NCBI RefSeq assembly: GCF_000320365.1
Contig: NZ_ANIN01000002.1
Span: 310,001 to 374,000, forward strand
DNA length: 64,000 nucleotides
Reading direction: 5' to 3'
Source of the DNA: Moraxella macacae 0408225
GTDB lineage: Bacteria > Pseudomonadota > Gammaproteobacteria > Pseudomonadales > Moraxellaceae
Position numbers and translations under genes: made by a program. Positions 25,527 through 32,668 of the stretch are shown piece by piece (the first letter of the stretch is position 1; each line of letters opens with the position of its first letter). Below the pieces are notes generated by a model. It did not search any database, was not told where the DNA came from, and saw nothing but the letters and a program-made list of their open reading frames with translations.

Positions 25527-25998
25527 TATTAAAGACTGTCTAGATTATAATCCAGATACAGGTCATCTCACTTGGATTAAAAAAATAGCTAGGCAAATAA
25601 CCCCCAATACCAGAGCAGGTTATAGAGCTAAAGATGGGTATAGACATGTCAAATTAGGAGGTAAAAAATATGCGGAGCATAGATTGATTTGGTACTATGT
25701 GCATGGTGAATTTCCTAAAGGACAAATAGACCATATCAATCAAGTAAGAGATGATAATCGCATTGAAAATCTAAGAGATGTATCTGCCTCAGAGAATGCT
25801 AGAAATAGACATCAAAGAGACAGTAGATTACAAGAGCGAGGTATCTGGTATTGTAAGCGTAGAAAGCGTTATATAGCAGAGATTACTGTACAAGGTAAAA
25901 AGGTTTATCAAAAGACATTTATTGACATTGATGAAGCCATTAAACAAAGACAAGCCAAGGAAATAGAACTTGGTTTATTTCACTCAACTAACACTTAA
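25510..25998 (+). CDS. HNH endonuclease with AP2-like DNA-binding tail
   Basis: The 162 residues are a typical free-standing phage HNH endonuclease: LDYNPDTGHLTWIKK at the start, AEHRLIWYYVHGEFPKGQIDHINQ (His-Asn-His core, about 58-81), DDNRIENLRDVSASEN, and a C-terminal AP2-like DNA-binding module (GIWYCKRRKRYIAEITVQGK). It is likely a selfish homing gene inserted in the recombination operon between the Sak4-like and SSB-like genes. It overlaps the former by 17 bp in another frame and precedes the latter by 12 bp. Confidence 0.88.
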   Translation: MITIADIKDCLDYNPDTGHLTWIKKIARQITPNTRAGYRAKDGYRHVKLGGKKYAEHRLIWYYVHGEFPKGQIDHINQVRDDNRIENLRDVSASENARNRHQRDSRLQERGIWYCKRRKRYIAEITVQGKKVYQKTFIDIDEAIKQRQAKEIELGLFHSTNT

Positions 25999-26010
25999 GG
26001 AAACTTAACT

Positions 26011-26703
26011 ATGAGTATTTTTGCAAACCTAAAAGAGCATGATGATATTAAAGATACCACTGACACGTTAGGTGGTGGTTATCAACCATTGGCTTCAGGA
26101 GTTTATGATGCCATTATCAATTATGCTTATCTTAAAACTGCTAAGTCTGGAGCTAAAGCCATTTCATTTGAATTTGATGTAGATGGTAAAACAGTCAATG
26201 AAGACATTTATGTAACCAATAGAAATGGTGAAAACTTTTACACCAAAGATGGTGAGAAACACTATCTGATTGGTTTTACCCATGTCAATGACATTGCTTT
26301 GTTTACTGCTCAAAAACCTTTGTCAGAGCTAGATACAGAAAAGAAAGTCATCAAACTGTATAACTTTGACCAAAGAAAAGAAGTGGACACTCAAGTAGAT
26401 ATGCTGATGGATATCGTTAAAAAACCCATTAAATTAGGCATTATCAAAGAGATTAGACCTAAGCAAGTCAAACAGGGTGATGAGTATGTAGATGACCCAA
26501 ATGGGGCTACTGTAGAGCGTAATAACGTCTCTAAAGTCTTTAGCCCTAAAGATGGACGTACAGTCAATGAAGTGAAAGCCAAAGCGGATACAGCAGAGTT
26601 TATTAAAAAGTGGGAGGAAAAATGGACTGGCGTAGATAAAGAAGTTAAATCTACCGCTGTAACCAAACCACAAGCCAAAGCAGTAAAATCACTGTTTTCT
26701 TAA
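26011..26703 (+). CDS. Phage single-strand-DNA-binding-like protein (DUF669-like)
   Basis: The 230 residues contain GGGYQPLASGVYDAIINYAY followed by SGAKAISFEFDVDGKTVNED, the pattern of DUF669-type proteins encoded beside Sak4-like annealing ATPases and believed to bind single-stranded DNA. The C-terminus is basic with VTKPQAKAVKSLFS, rather than the acidic tail of bacterial SSB. A good AAGGAAA site precedes the ATG and a terminator follows, closing the Sak4-HNH-SSB unit. The DNA-binding role comes from family context, not from a clear OB-fold motif. Confidence 0.6.
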   Translation: MSIFANLKEHDDIKDTTDTLGGGYQPLASGVYDAIINYAYLKTAKSGAKAISFEFDVDGKTVNEDIYVTNRNGENFYTKDGEKHYLIGFTHVNDIALFTAQKPLSELDTEKKVIKLYNFDQRKEVDTQVDMLMDIVKKPIKLGIIKEIRPKQVKQGDEYVDDPNGATVERNNVSKVFSPKDGRTVNEVKAKADTAEFIKKWEEKWTGVDKEVKSTAVTKPQAKAVKSLFS

Positions 26704-26721
26704 TCAACAATTAACCAATAA

Positions 26722-26757
26722 AAATAAACCCAGTTTATAATAGCTGGGTTTATTTAT
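26722..26757 (+). terminator. Terminator after the SSB-like gene
   Basis: AATAAACCCAG pairs with CTGGGTTTATT around TTTATAATAG, followed by TATTTT. The loop itself contains TATAAT. Confidence 0.8.
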
Positions 26758-26773
26758 TTTATAAGGAGTTTAT

Positions 26774-27004
26774 ATGCAAGCTACACAAGAAGTTATTATT
26801 AGCGATATCAATGATATGGCGAGTGTTTTTATCAATTGGCATAATGACATTATGCTTGATTTAGATGACATGCTAGAGAGAACCATTTCAGCAGAGGAAT
26901 ATGAAACCATTTTAAACATTAAAAAAAGGTTAGAACAATTGCCTTTTAAAGCAGAGTATACCATTAATCACAGTGCATTTTATTATGGTGAAAATACTCT
27001 CTAA
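26774..27004 (+). CDS. Small phage protein, unknown
   Basis: The 76 residues are acidic and mostly helical (FINWHNDIMLDLDDMLERTI, then EEYETILNIKKRLEQLP). A TAAGGAG site precedes the ATG. The end overlaps the RuvC-like gene by 20 bp in another frame, so the two are probably co-translated. The helix-rich, charged composition suggests a small binding protein; no family is recognised. Confidence 0.6.
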   Translation: MQATQEVIISDINDMASVFINWHNDIMLDLDDMLERTISAEEYETILNIKKRLEQLPFKAEYTINHSAFYYGENTL

Positions 27005-27488
27005 TGACCCAAGCCTTAGGAATTGGGGCTATGTAGAAGCCAATTATAATAATGGTTTAATCACCATTATGAAAACTGGTGTAATTGAAACCAAACCAAA
27101 TAAAGTACTCAAACAAAATATACAAGACATGCAAACTGCTAATGTACTGTACACACAGTTAAAGCCAATGGTAATAAATGCAGACTTAGTTATTGCTGAA
27201 TTACCTCACGGTAGTCAATCTAGCCGTGCTATGGTGAGTTATGCAGTTTGTGTATCTGTATTAGGTACTTTATTAAATCACAATCCTAACTTTATTCCTG
27301 TCAGTTTTGCTGAAGTAAAAAAGATGATAGGGATATTAAAACCACAAAAGCAAGACGTTATTAACTGGGTACAAGATAAGTATCCTGATTTGGTTTTACC
27401 TAATAAATCCAAAGCAGAACATATCTGTGATGCCATTACCGCTTTACACGTTGCTATTAACAAACCACAATTTACGGAGTATTTATGA
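26985..27488 (+). CDS. RuvC-like Holliday-junction resolvase
   Basis: Starting at the ATG at 26985 the protein begins VKILSNDPSLRNWGYVEA, the first strand of the RuvC fold with its catalytic Asp (residue 8) followed by PSLRN, as in RuvC GIDPSL. The expected second acidic site is in NADLVIAELPHGSQSSRAM (Glu near 71) and the last in KSKAEHICDAITALHVA (Glu/Asp near 150). An ATG 12 bp further upstream is open but adds only MHFI, which the family lacks. The length of about 167 is normal. It probably resolves replication or recombination branches during packaging. The stop overlaps the next gene by 4 bp (ATGA). Confidence 0.8.
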   Translation: MVKILSNDPSLRNWGYVEANYNNGLITIMKTGVIETKPNKVLKQNIQDMQTANVLYTQLKPMVINADLVIAELPHGSQSSRAMVSYAVCVSVLGTLLNHNPNFIPVSFAEVKKMIGILKPQKQDVINWVQDKYPDLVLPNKSKAEHICDAITALHVAINKPQFTEYL

Positions 27489-27769
27489 AAATCATTTTAT
27501 CTAATCAAGAAGTCCAAGACATCATCGCAGAGCATTTAATCAAAGCAGGAATGCCTTTTGATGATAATGAAATTAACGTTACTGAAGATGGTGCTGAGAT
27601 TGATTTTAGTGTAGTTAAAGAAGCACCTAAGCCTACTAAAAAACATCGTAAACAAAAAGTAGAGCCTGAAACTACAGACACAAATACAGATACTGAACTA
27701 GATGAGGAAACACAAAAAGTAGAGGAAGCCAACGATGAAAAAGACCAAGACTTCTCAATTTTTGGTTAA
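27485..27769 (+). CDS. Small acidic phage protein, unknown
   Basis: The 94 residues begin MKIILSNQEVQDIIAEHLIK, a short folded domain of about 50 residues with a helix and a strand pair (EINVTEDGAEIDFSVV). A low-complexity tail follows, first basic (KPTKKHRKQK) and then strongly acidic (ETTDTNTDTELDEETQKVEE). The start overlaps the RuvC stop, and its own end overlaps the membrane protein gene by 35 bp. The family is not recognised. Confidence 0.6.
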   Translation: MKIILSNQEVQDIIAEHLIKAGMPFDDNEINVTEDGAEIDFSVVKEAPKPTKKHRKQKVEPETTDTNTDTELDEETQKVEEANDEKDQDFSIFG

Positions 27770-27917
27770 TCTAATTAAGTTTATTTTATTCATTGGTTTA
27801 GTAGTAGTATTTGTAGCACTACTTTTTACTTTATTAAAATTATTGGCTATAATTATTCCAGTAGGATTTGCTATATTTTTAATATGGTATTTTACTTTTG
27901 GTAAAAATATTGAGTAG
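27735..27917 (+). CDS. Small membrane protein, holin-like
   Basis: The 60 residues have a charged N-terminus (MKKTKTSQF) and then two closely spaced hydrophobic stretches, FILFIGLVVVFVALLFTLLK and IIIPVGFAIFLIWYF, separated by few residues. This is the size and shape of a small phage holin or other membrane protein. It overlaps the preceding gene by 35 bp with the ATG inside it. A structured region and terminator follow. Confidence 0.5.
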   Translation: MKKTKTSQFLVNLIKFILFIGLVVVFVALLFTLLKLLAIIIPVGFAIFLIWYFTFGKNIE

Positions 27918-28062
27918 AGGTGGTCGCTCAATTCAGACAAGCTAAGAGTGTCTGCAATAACCTTAGCAGTAATAGATATAGTACCATGGATTTATAGGCT
28001 ATTACCGTGTAAGTTACGATACAACTAGGCTGGTTGCTAAACATGAGTAACCAGCCGTTTTT
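27918..28062 (+). ncRNA. Candidate structured RNA ending in a terminator
   Basis: The 168-bp gap holds three clear inverted repeats in a row: CAGACA/TGTCTG (27934-27939 and 27949-27954), GTAATAG/CTATTAC (27969-27975 and 27999-28005), and GGCTGGTT/AACCAGCC (28028-28035 and 28049-28056) followed by GTTTTTATT. The last is a terminator. The first two give a folded leader or small RNA. No known RNA family is recognised; a long 5'-structured terminator is the simpler view. Confidence 0.4.
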
Positions 28063-28085
28063 ATTTATTATCTAAGGAAATTATT

Positions 28086-28502
28086 ATGACAATTAAAAAT
28101 ATTATTGCTTGGTTTAATGAAGCCAAACCAAATCCAACAAAGAAAGACATCAATGTTCAATTGGGTTGTCATTATGAAGAAATTGCAGAAATGATGCAGG
28201 CTCTTATGGATATTGACAAAGGTGTAGCAGGCTTAGCGGATGACTATAAATCAAATACCCGCTCTATTGAAATTTTAAGTCGTAAAAAATTATTAGACGC
28301 TTTATGCGACCAAGTGGTAACAGCAATTGGTTTAGCCACTATGTTAGGTTATGATTTTGAGAATGCTTTAGCAGAAGTCAATCGTAGTAATTGGTCTAAG
28401 TTTGAAAATGGTAAAGCTATTTTTGATAACAATGGAAAAATCATTAAAGGCAAAGATTATAAAGAGCCTGAATTAACTGCTTATTTAAATAAATTTAATT
28501 AA
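28086..28502 (+). CDS. MazG-like nucleotide pyrophosphohydrolase
   Basis: The 138 residues show the all-alpha NTP-pyrophosphatase fold. GCHYEEIAEMMQALMDI carries the metal-binding ExxE pattern, and LLDALCDQVVTAIGLATMLGYDFENALAEVNRSNWSKFENG gives the second metal motif and the family end (GKIIKGKDYKEPEL). Phage MazG-like proteins remove unwanted NTPs or lower host alarmone levels. AAGGAAATTATT precedes the ATG. The next gene follows 12 bp after the stop. Confidence 0.82.
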   Translation: MTIKNIIAWFNEAKPNPTKKDINVQLGCHYEEIAEMMQALMDIDKGVAGLADDYKSNTRSIEILSRKKLLDALCDQVVTAIGLATMLGYDFENALAEVNRSNWSKFENGKAIFDNNGKIIKGKDYKEPELTAYLNKFN

Positions 28503-28514
28503 TAGGAGAAAAGT

Positions 28515-28772
28515 ATGAGCGAATTAGAAATTATTGGACAGCTTTATTTGGATTGGTTACAAGCTCATTTAGATGAGTATGGTTATCATAAAGCATTTAT
28601 GCAGGCTCTTGATGATAAACTTAAAAGTGAGCAACCTCCTAATTATGATACTTGGCACGAGTATTCTGAAACTTATTTTAAAAAATTAGATAAAAGCCAA
28701 GAGCTTCATAAACAGCTAACGGATAAAGCAAATGAATATCTCAATAAAAGGAATAAGACAACGTGGAACTAG
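28515..28772 (+). CDS. Small phage protein, unknown
   Basis: The 85 residues (MSELEIIGQLYLDWLQAHLD, then EYGYHKAFMQALDDKLKSEQ) are charged and mostly helical. A TAGGAG site lies before the start. It overlaps the first 41 bp of the integrase fragment in another frame. It is probably the last gene of the MazG unit. No family is recognised. Confidence 0.6.
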   Translation: MSELEIIGQLYLDWLQAHLDEYGYHKAFMQALDDKLKSEQPPNYDTWHEYSETYFKKLDKSQELHKQLTDKANEYLNKRNKTTWN

Positions 28773-29253
28773 TATAGAAATTTATTTTAACTGGCTTGGT
28801 AAAAAACACTTTATTAAAGTAAATAGTATTGAACAGGGTATTGAGCTAAGAGAACAAATCTTAGCTCATATCAAACAAGGCACTTTAACTAAAGAGACAT
28901 TAACTATGTTAACCAATCCAATCACTTTTGAACACGTTGTCTTAAAATACTTAAAATACAATCAAGCCAATAAACAAACCAAACGTACTTATGAAAACAT
29001 ACTCAATCATCATTGGTTTGAATTATATCCTTGCAGTATTGAGAGTATTACCACAGAACAGATACTAGATATCTTATGTGAAAAAGAATTATCCAATAAA
29101 TACATCAATCAAATACTAATCCCACTAAGAGGTGTATTTGATACTGCCATGCCATTAAGGCTAGGGAATAATCCATTTGAAGCCTCTGCCTTTAGTATCT
29201 TTGGGGATGCGGATGATGTGTTGACAGCGGATGTGATAGGTGGATTTTGGTAA
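28732..29253 (+). pseudogene. Tyrosine-recombinase (integrase), N-terminal half only
   Basis: The 173 residues show the arm-binding domain (ISIKGIRQRGTSIEIYFNWL) and the SAM-like core-binding domain (TFEHVVLKYLKYNQANKQTK, NILNHHWFELYPCSIESITT, YINQILIPLRGVFDTAM). The frame ends just where the catalytic domain should start. The Arg, His-x-x-Arg and Tyr motifs are absent in any frame before the tRNA, 44 bp further on. The integrase cannot be active. Its position beside a tRNA 3' end is the classic place for an int gene, so the phage was once temperate and integrated here, and the C-terminal half was later lost. Confidence 0.8.
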
Positions 29254-29296
29254 GTTATCAAATGGTGACAAAAACACTGTCTAACTACTGATAGAA

Positions 29297-29373
29297 TGGT
29301 GGCGATGAAGAGACTTGAACTCTTGACCTTACGATTATGAGTCGTACGCTCTAACCAGCTGAGCTACATCGCC
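29297..29373 (-). tRNA. tRNA with CAU anticodon, probably elongator tRNA-Met
   Basis: All four stems close: acceptor GGCGATG/CATCGCC, D-stem GCTC/GAGC, anticodon stem TACGA/TCGTA around CTCATAA (anticodon CAT), and T-stem AAGAG/CTCTT around TTCAAGT. Discriminator A and an encoded CCA are present. The D-loop and variable loop fit elongator tRNA-Met; a tRNA-Ile2 with lysidine-modified CAU cannot be fully excluded. Its 3' end faces the N4-like element. Confidence 0.95.
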
Positions 29374-29450
29374 TTGTCTTGTGGGGTTATTATACGCAAA
29401 AATTTTGGTTCGTCAAGAATTTTTTTTAAAAATTCATCAGAAATTACATT

Positions 29451-29750
29451 TTACCAATTGCGAAATTGTATGGGCTGTTCTGTATCAAAATCACGCACTG
29501 CAACATGCGGATAATGTTGATCATGTCCGATATCACAATCTTCTGACTCTTTTTTTGGGCGATGAATGTAACCTATGCGTTCATTTATGGGTAAATATTC
29601 ATGCTCCCATATCATAACCGCCTGCATGCAAGTATGGCGTTGTTTATCAGTCAAGCGGACACCGTTTTCCCATTTATCAAGCTGAATCGCGGTGCGAAAT
29701 TTTTCAATAATTTGAGGGGTTAGGGCGTCTAAAATTTGCTGTTTATCCAT
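29451..29750 (-). CDS. DUF1315 (YeaC-like) protein
   Basis: The 99 residues match the short conserved cytoplasmic family of E. coli YeaC: LTPQIIEKFRTAIQLDKWENG and then LTDKQRHTCMQAVMIWEHEYLP. The function is unknown. The C-terminal third (PKKESEDCDIGHDQHYPHVA) is an extension rich in D and H. It is divergent from the acyl-CoA ligase gene. Confidence 0.8.
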   Translation of the reverse strand: MDKQQILDALTPQIIEKFRTAIQLDKWENGVRLTDKQRHTCMQAVMIWEHEYLPINERIGYIHRPKKESEDCDIGHDQHYPHVAVRDFDTEQPIQFRNW

Positions 29751-29910
29751 ATCAAAACCAAAACCTTATGTTTACAAGTTTTATATGACTAATATAACAA
29801 ATTTTTTTCATATTTGCACAAATAATTTGATAAAAACCTTGACAAAATTTTATAAAATTACTAATCTAATTATTTTTATCACTCAATTGCTATTGTCAAG
29901 GAAGATTAAA

Positions 29911-31578
29911 ATGAGCAACTTTAGTCAAGTTCATTACCAACCTGCCAGTGAAAACTACCAATATCCGTTAATTATCAAGCACTTATTAGACAGAGCAAAA
30001 ATTGTATCTTGCAAGCAAAAAATTCATTACGCCGATAAATTGACTTATACTTATGCTGATTTTTTTAAACGTATCAATCGCCTTGCCAATGTATTGAAAC
30101 TGTTAAATTTACAAGCAGGTGATGTGGTGGCGGTTATGGATTGGGATACGCACCGTTATTTGGAAAGCTATTTTGCCATACCGATGAGTCAACTGATTTT
30201 ACAAACGGTAAATATTCGTTTGCCTGAAGATAAGATTTTGTACACAATTAATCATGCCAAACCAAAAGTATTGTTGTTAAATTCTGAATTTGCTCCTATG
30301 ATTAAAAATTACCGTTTTGATGCACCATCAGTAGAGCATATTATTTGGCTTGATGATAATGGCATGCCAATTCCTGATTATTTGCGTGAAACCTGTGTGG
30401 GCGAATATGAGCAATTGTTAAGCGATGCGTCAGATGAATTTGAGTTTGCTGATTTTGATGAAAATACCATTGCAACAACCTTTTATACAAGCGGTACAAC
30501 AGGCGATCCTAAAGGTGTGTTTTTTAGCCACCGCCAACTTGTATTGCACAGTTTGGGATTGGCAAGTTCGGCAGGGTTAAACGCTGAAGGTCAGGGGATT
30601 CGCTATAGCGACGTGTATATGCCTGTTACGCCGTTATTTCATGTACATGGTTGGGGTGTTCCTTATGTGGCAACTATGATTGGCATTGAACAAGTGTATC
30701 CGGGGCGTTATATTCCTGAAAAACTGGTAGATTTGATTGAGCAAAAAGGCGTAAGTTTTACCCACGGAGTCCCAACAATTTTACAAATGTTGCTTAACGA
30801 AATGGCAAAACGTGGCCGTAAATTTAACGGTTTAAAAATGATTATTGGTGGTTCGCGCTTGACGGAGGGTTTGGCAAGAAACGCGGTGGCAAATGGCATT
30901 GAGGCTTACACTGCTTATGGCATGTCGGAAACTTGTCCTGTGATTACTATGACTGTGTTTAACAAAAATGAACAATTGTCTGCTGATGAAGATATTTTAC
31001 GTCGTGTCAAAACAGGAGCGCCAACCGTGCTTGTGGATATTGAACTGTGGAATGAAGACAATAAAGCACAAGTGCATGATGGGGTAACCACAGGCGAGGT
31101 GGTGGTGCGTTCGCCGTGGCTTACGCAAAGCTATTTTAAAAATCATGATGCGGGCAATGAGTTATGGCAAGGGGGTTATTTGCACACTCAAGATATTGCC
31201 AACATTGATTCAAACGGCTATTTGCAAGTAACTGACCGCTTAAAAGATGTGATAAAATCAGGCGGTGAATGGGTGTCATCATTAGAGATTGAAACGATAT
31301 TGTCCTTACACCCAAGCGTTGCTGATATTGCTGTGATTGGCATACCTGATGAAAAATGGGGCGAACGTCCGTTGGCATTGGTGGTGTTAAAACTTGAACA
31401 CGCTGATACAAGTGCTGATGATATTTTAGCAATTGCTTATCAAGCAACAGAGCGCGGTATCATTCCAAAATATGGCATACCAAGCCAAATAAAATTTTTG
31501 GAACAATTACCAAAAACCAGTGTTGGCAAACTGGATAAAAAGGTTATGCGTGATATGTTTGCAAAAGGATTGTTTTAA
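29911..31578 (+). CDS. Fatty-acyl-CoA ligase (AMP-forming)
   Basis: The 555-residue ANL-superfamily enzyme has the AMP-binding P-loop TFYTSGTTGDPKGVFFSH (about residues 188-205), MSETCPVITM with the A5-type signature, and YLHTQDIANID, TDRLKDVIKSGGEWVSSLEIE and PKTSVGKLDKK as the late A7, A8 and A10 motifs. It activates medium- or long-chain fatty acids for beta-oxidation (closest to AlkK-like ligases). The frame is open from 29785, but those 42 residues are hydrophobic and unlike the family. The ATG at 29911 has a strong AAGGAAG site, so I use it. A terminator follows. Confidence 0.88.
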   Translation: MSNFSQVHYQPASENYQYPLIIKHLLDRAKIVSCKQKIHYADKLTYTYADFFKRINRLANVLKLLNLQAGDVVAVMDWDTHRYLESYFAIPMSQLILQTVNIRLPEDKILYTINHAKPKVLLLNSEFAPMIKNYRFDAPSVEHIIWLDDNGMPIPDYLRETCVGEYEQLLSDASDEFEFADFDENTIATTFYTSGTTGDPKGVFFSHRQLVLHSLGLASSAGLNAEGQGIRYSDVYMPVTPLFHVHGWGVPYVATMIGIEQVYPGRYIPEKLVDLIEQKGVSFTHGVPTILQMLLNEMAKRGRKFNGLKMIIGGSRLTEGLARNAVANGIEAYTAYGMSETCPVITMTVFNKNEQLSADEDILRRVKTGAPTVLVDIELWNEDNKAQVHDGVTTGEVVVRSPWLTQSYFKNHDAGNELWQGGYLHTQDIANIDSNGYLQVTDRLKDVIKSGGEWVSSLEIETILSLHPSVADIAVIGIPDEKWGERPLALVVLKLEHADTSADDILAIAYQATERGIIPKYGIPSQIKFLEQLPKTSVGKLDKKVMRDMFAKGLF

Positions 31579-31612
31579 TTTTTTAAAGTTTAAATAAAAA
31601 AAGATTAAATAA

Positions 31613-31648
31613 AAAGCAATCAACAACACAAGTTGGTTGCTTTTTATA
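31613..31648 (+). terminator. Terminator after the acyl-CoA ligase gene
   Basis: AAAAGCAATCAAC pairs with GTTGGTTGCTTTT (one G-T pair) around AACACAA, followed by T residues. It lies just before the dif site. Confidence 0.85.
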
Positions 31649-31656
31649 AAGATATT

Positions 31657-31684
31657 ATTTAACATAATATACATTATACGAAAA
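31657..31684 (-). other. dif: Chromosomal dif site, now the left end of an inovirus prophage
   Basis: Read on the minus strand the 28 bp are the XerC arm TTTTCGTATAA, centre TGTATA and XerD arm TTATGTTAAAT. The centre and XerD arm equal the E. coli dif, and the XerC arm equals Acinetobacter-type dif but for one base. The phage zot end starts right at the XerC arm. Chromosome dimers are resolved here by XerCD, so this marks the replication terminus. Confidence 0.93.
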
Positions 31685-32293
31685 AACGCCCTTTAGTGCG
31701 TAGGGGGCGTAGCCAGTTGCTCGGCTTGTTGGGCGTAGTCTTGTTGGTCGTAATTGTAAGGTTGTGGTTTGGGTTTTAGTTCAACGAACTTTTTGCCTGT
31801 TGCGTATTGTAGGCATTCGTCGTTGCCAATGGGTGCTTGTTGTCCGTTTTGTAGGTAGGCTGTGCATTTGTTGCCAAATCTTATAAAGTCGGTGATGAGT
31901 TCTTGTGGTTGGGTTGGTTGTGTTTGTGGTGGTTGCATTATTTGGCTGTTTGGTTGGGTTATTGGCGTGATGTATGGGTTTTGTTGTGTTTGTGGTGGCT
32001 GTGTTGGTTGTTGTGGCTGTTGGGCGGTGTCTTTCATCTTTTGGGTTAAGCCAATTGCAGGGTAAATGAAATACGCTATCATCGCCATAAAGATTAAAAA
32101 CGTGGTGATGATAGACCAACGCTTACTGCTGCGTGTGGGTTTTGATGTGTTTAGCACGGTTGATTGGTAGTATTTTAGGTAATTTTTATCAAAACGCCAC
32201 CATTTGACGTCGTAAGCGTTTTTAAAGTCTTCTTTGGTTGGGGTTACAATTGCCCTTGCAAAGGTGAATATCTCTACATTGGCTCGTTGTGCA
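31671..32293. repeat. Direct repeat copy 1 (att plus zot 3' part)
   Basis: These 623 bp recur at 38805-39427 with no difference noticed on reading. The identity starts at ACATTATACG inside the dif site and ends at TTGTGCA in zot. Together with copy 2 this shows that two phage units once lay in tandem. Confidence 0.92.
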
Positions 32294-32667
32294 GGTCGCC
32301 ATAGGTAGTAATGTAGGTAAATGTTTTTTAGTACGTATTTGTGCAATAAACTTGGGTCTTGGCTGATAAACCATATATCAAAACCGCGGTGTCTGTGTTT
32401 GGATAAGGCTTTAGCAACAGGGTTTATACCACGGCTATCACTGTTGTAGTGTTCTATTTCTTGGGCTTCGTCATAAACGATGATGGAGCCGTCCTCGCAT
32501 AGCCTAAAGTCATCTGGTGGGGGTTGTATGCCTTCGATTTTTAACCCTGCTATGTTGGCATATATTTTTCGGTCTTGGTTTTCAGGTTTTTCTATCCACT
32601 CTAGTAATTGTTTAACCACCCAACAGGTTTTGCCTGTGCCTGGGGTTGCTGATACAAGATACATCAT
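31693..32667 (-). CDS. zot: Zot-like phage assembly ATPase (pI)
   Basis: The 324 residues start MMYLVSATPGTGKTCWVVKQ, with the Walker A motif GTGKT, and IIVYDEAQEIEHY as Walker B. HRHRGFDIWFISQDPSLLHK is the typical Zot segment. A single transmembrane helix (SIITTFLIFMAMIAYFIYP, about 190-208) separates the cytoplasmic ATPase from a periplasmic P/Q/T-rich tail with two Cys. It drives extrusion of the filament through the inner membrane. It ends at the dif site and is preceded directly by the DUF2523 gene. Confidence 0.92.
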   Translation of the reverse strand: MMYLVSATPGTGKTCWVVKQLLEWIEKPENQDRKIYANIAGLKIEGIQPPPDDFRLCEDGSIIVYDEAQEIEHYNSDSRGINPVAKALSKHRHRGFDIWFISQDPSLLHKYVLKNIYLHYYLWRPAQRANVEIFTFARAIVTPTKEDFKNAYDVKWWRFDKNYLKYYQSTVLNTSKPTRSSKRWSIITTFLIFMAMIAYFIYPAIGLTQKMKDTAQQPQQPTQPPQTQQNPYITPITQPNSQIMQPPQTQPTQPQELITDFIRFGNKCTAYLQNGQQAPIGNDECLQYATGKKFVELKPKPQPYNYDQQDYAQQAEQLATPPTH

Positions 32668-32668
32668 G

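Larger units (their letters stand above)
14975..29296. mobile_element. Remnant of an N4-like (Schitoviridae-type) phage next to a tRNA gene
   Basis: The gene content is diagnostic of N4-like phages. Leftward genes match the far right end of the N4 map (small terminase-like gp69, large terminase gp68, gp67, portal gp59). Rightward genes include the two RNA polymerase II subunits (gp15/gp16 equivalents). The two blocks meet at 18713-19114, as if the ends of a linear genome had been joined. Portal and integrase are truncated. Capsid, DNA polymerase and virion RNA polymerase genes are missing, so it is defective. Codon use and word composition differ from the flanks: the heptamer TTG(G/C)CAA common in the chromosome was not found here. 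The left edge lies between 14971 and about 15140; the right edge abuts the tRNA 3' end at 29297. I found no repeated attachment core. Confidence 0.8.

Noticed and set aside
29254-29296. A duplicated tRNA end as right attachment site
   Set aside because: No second copy of the tRNA 3' sequence was found at the left edge, so no att pair can be claimed.
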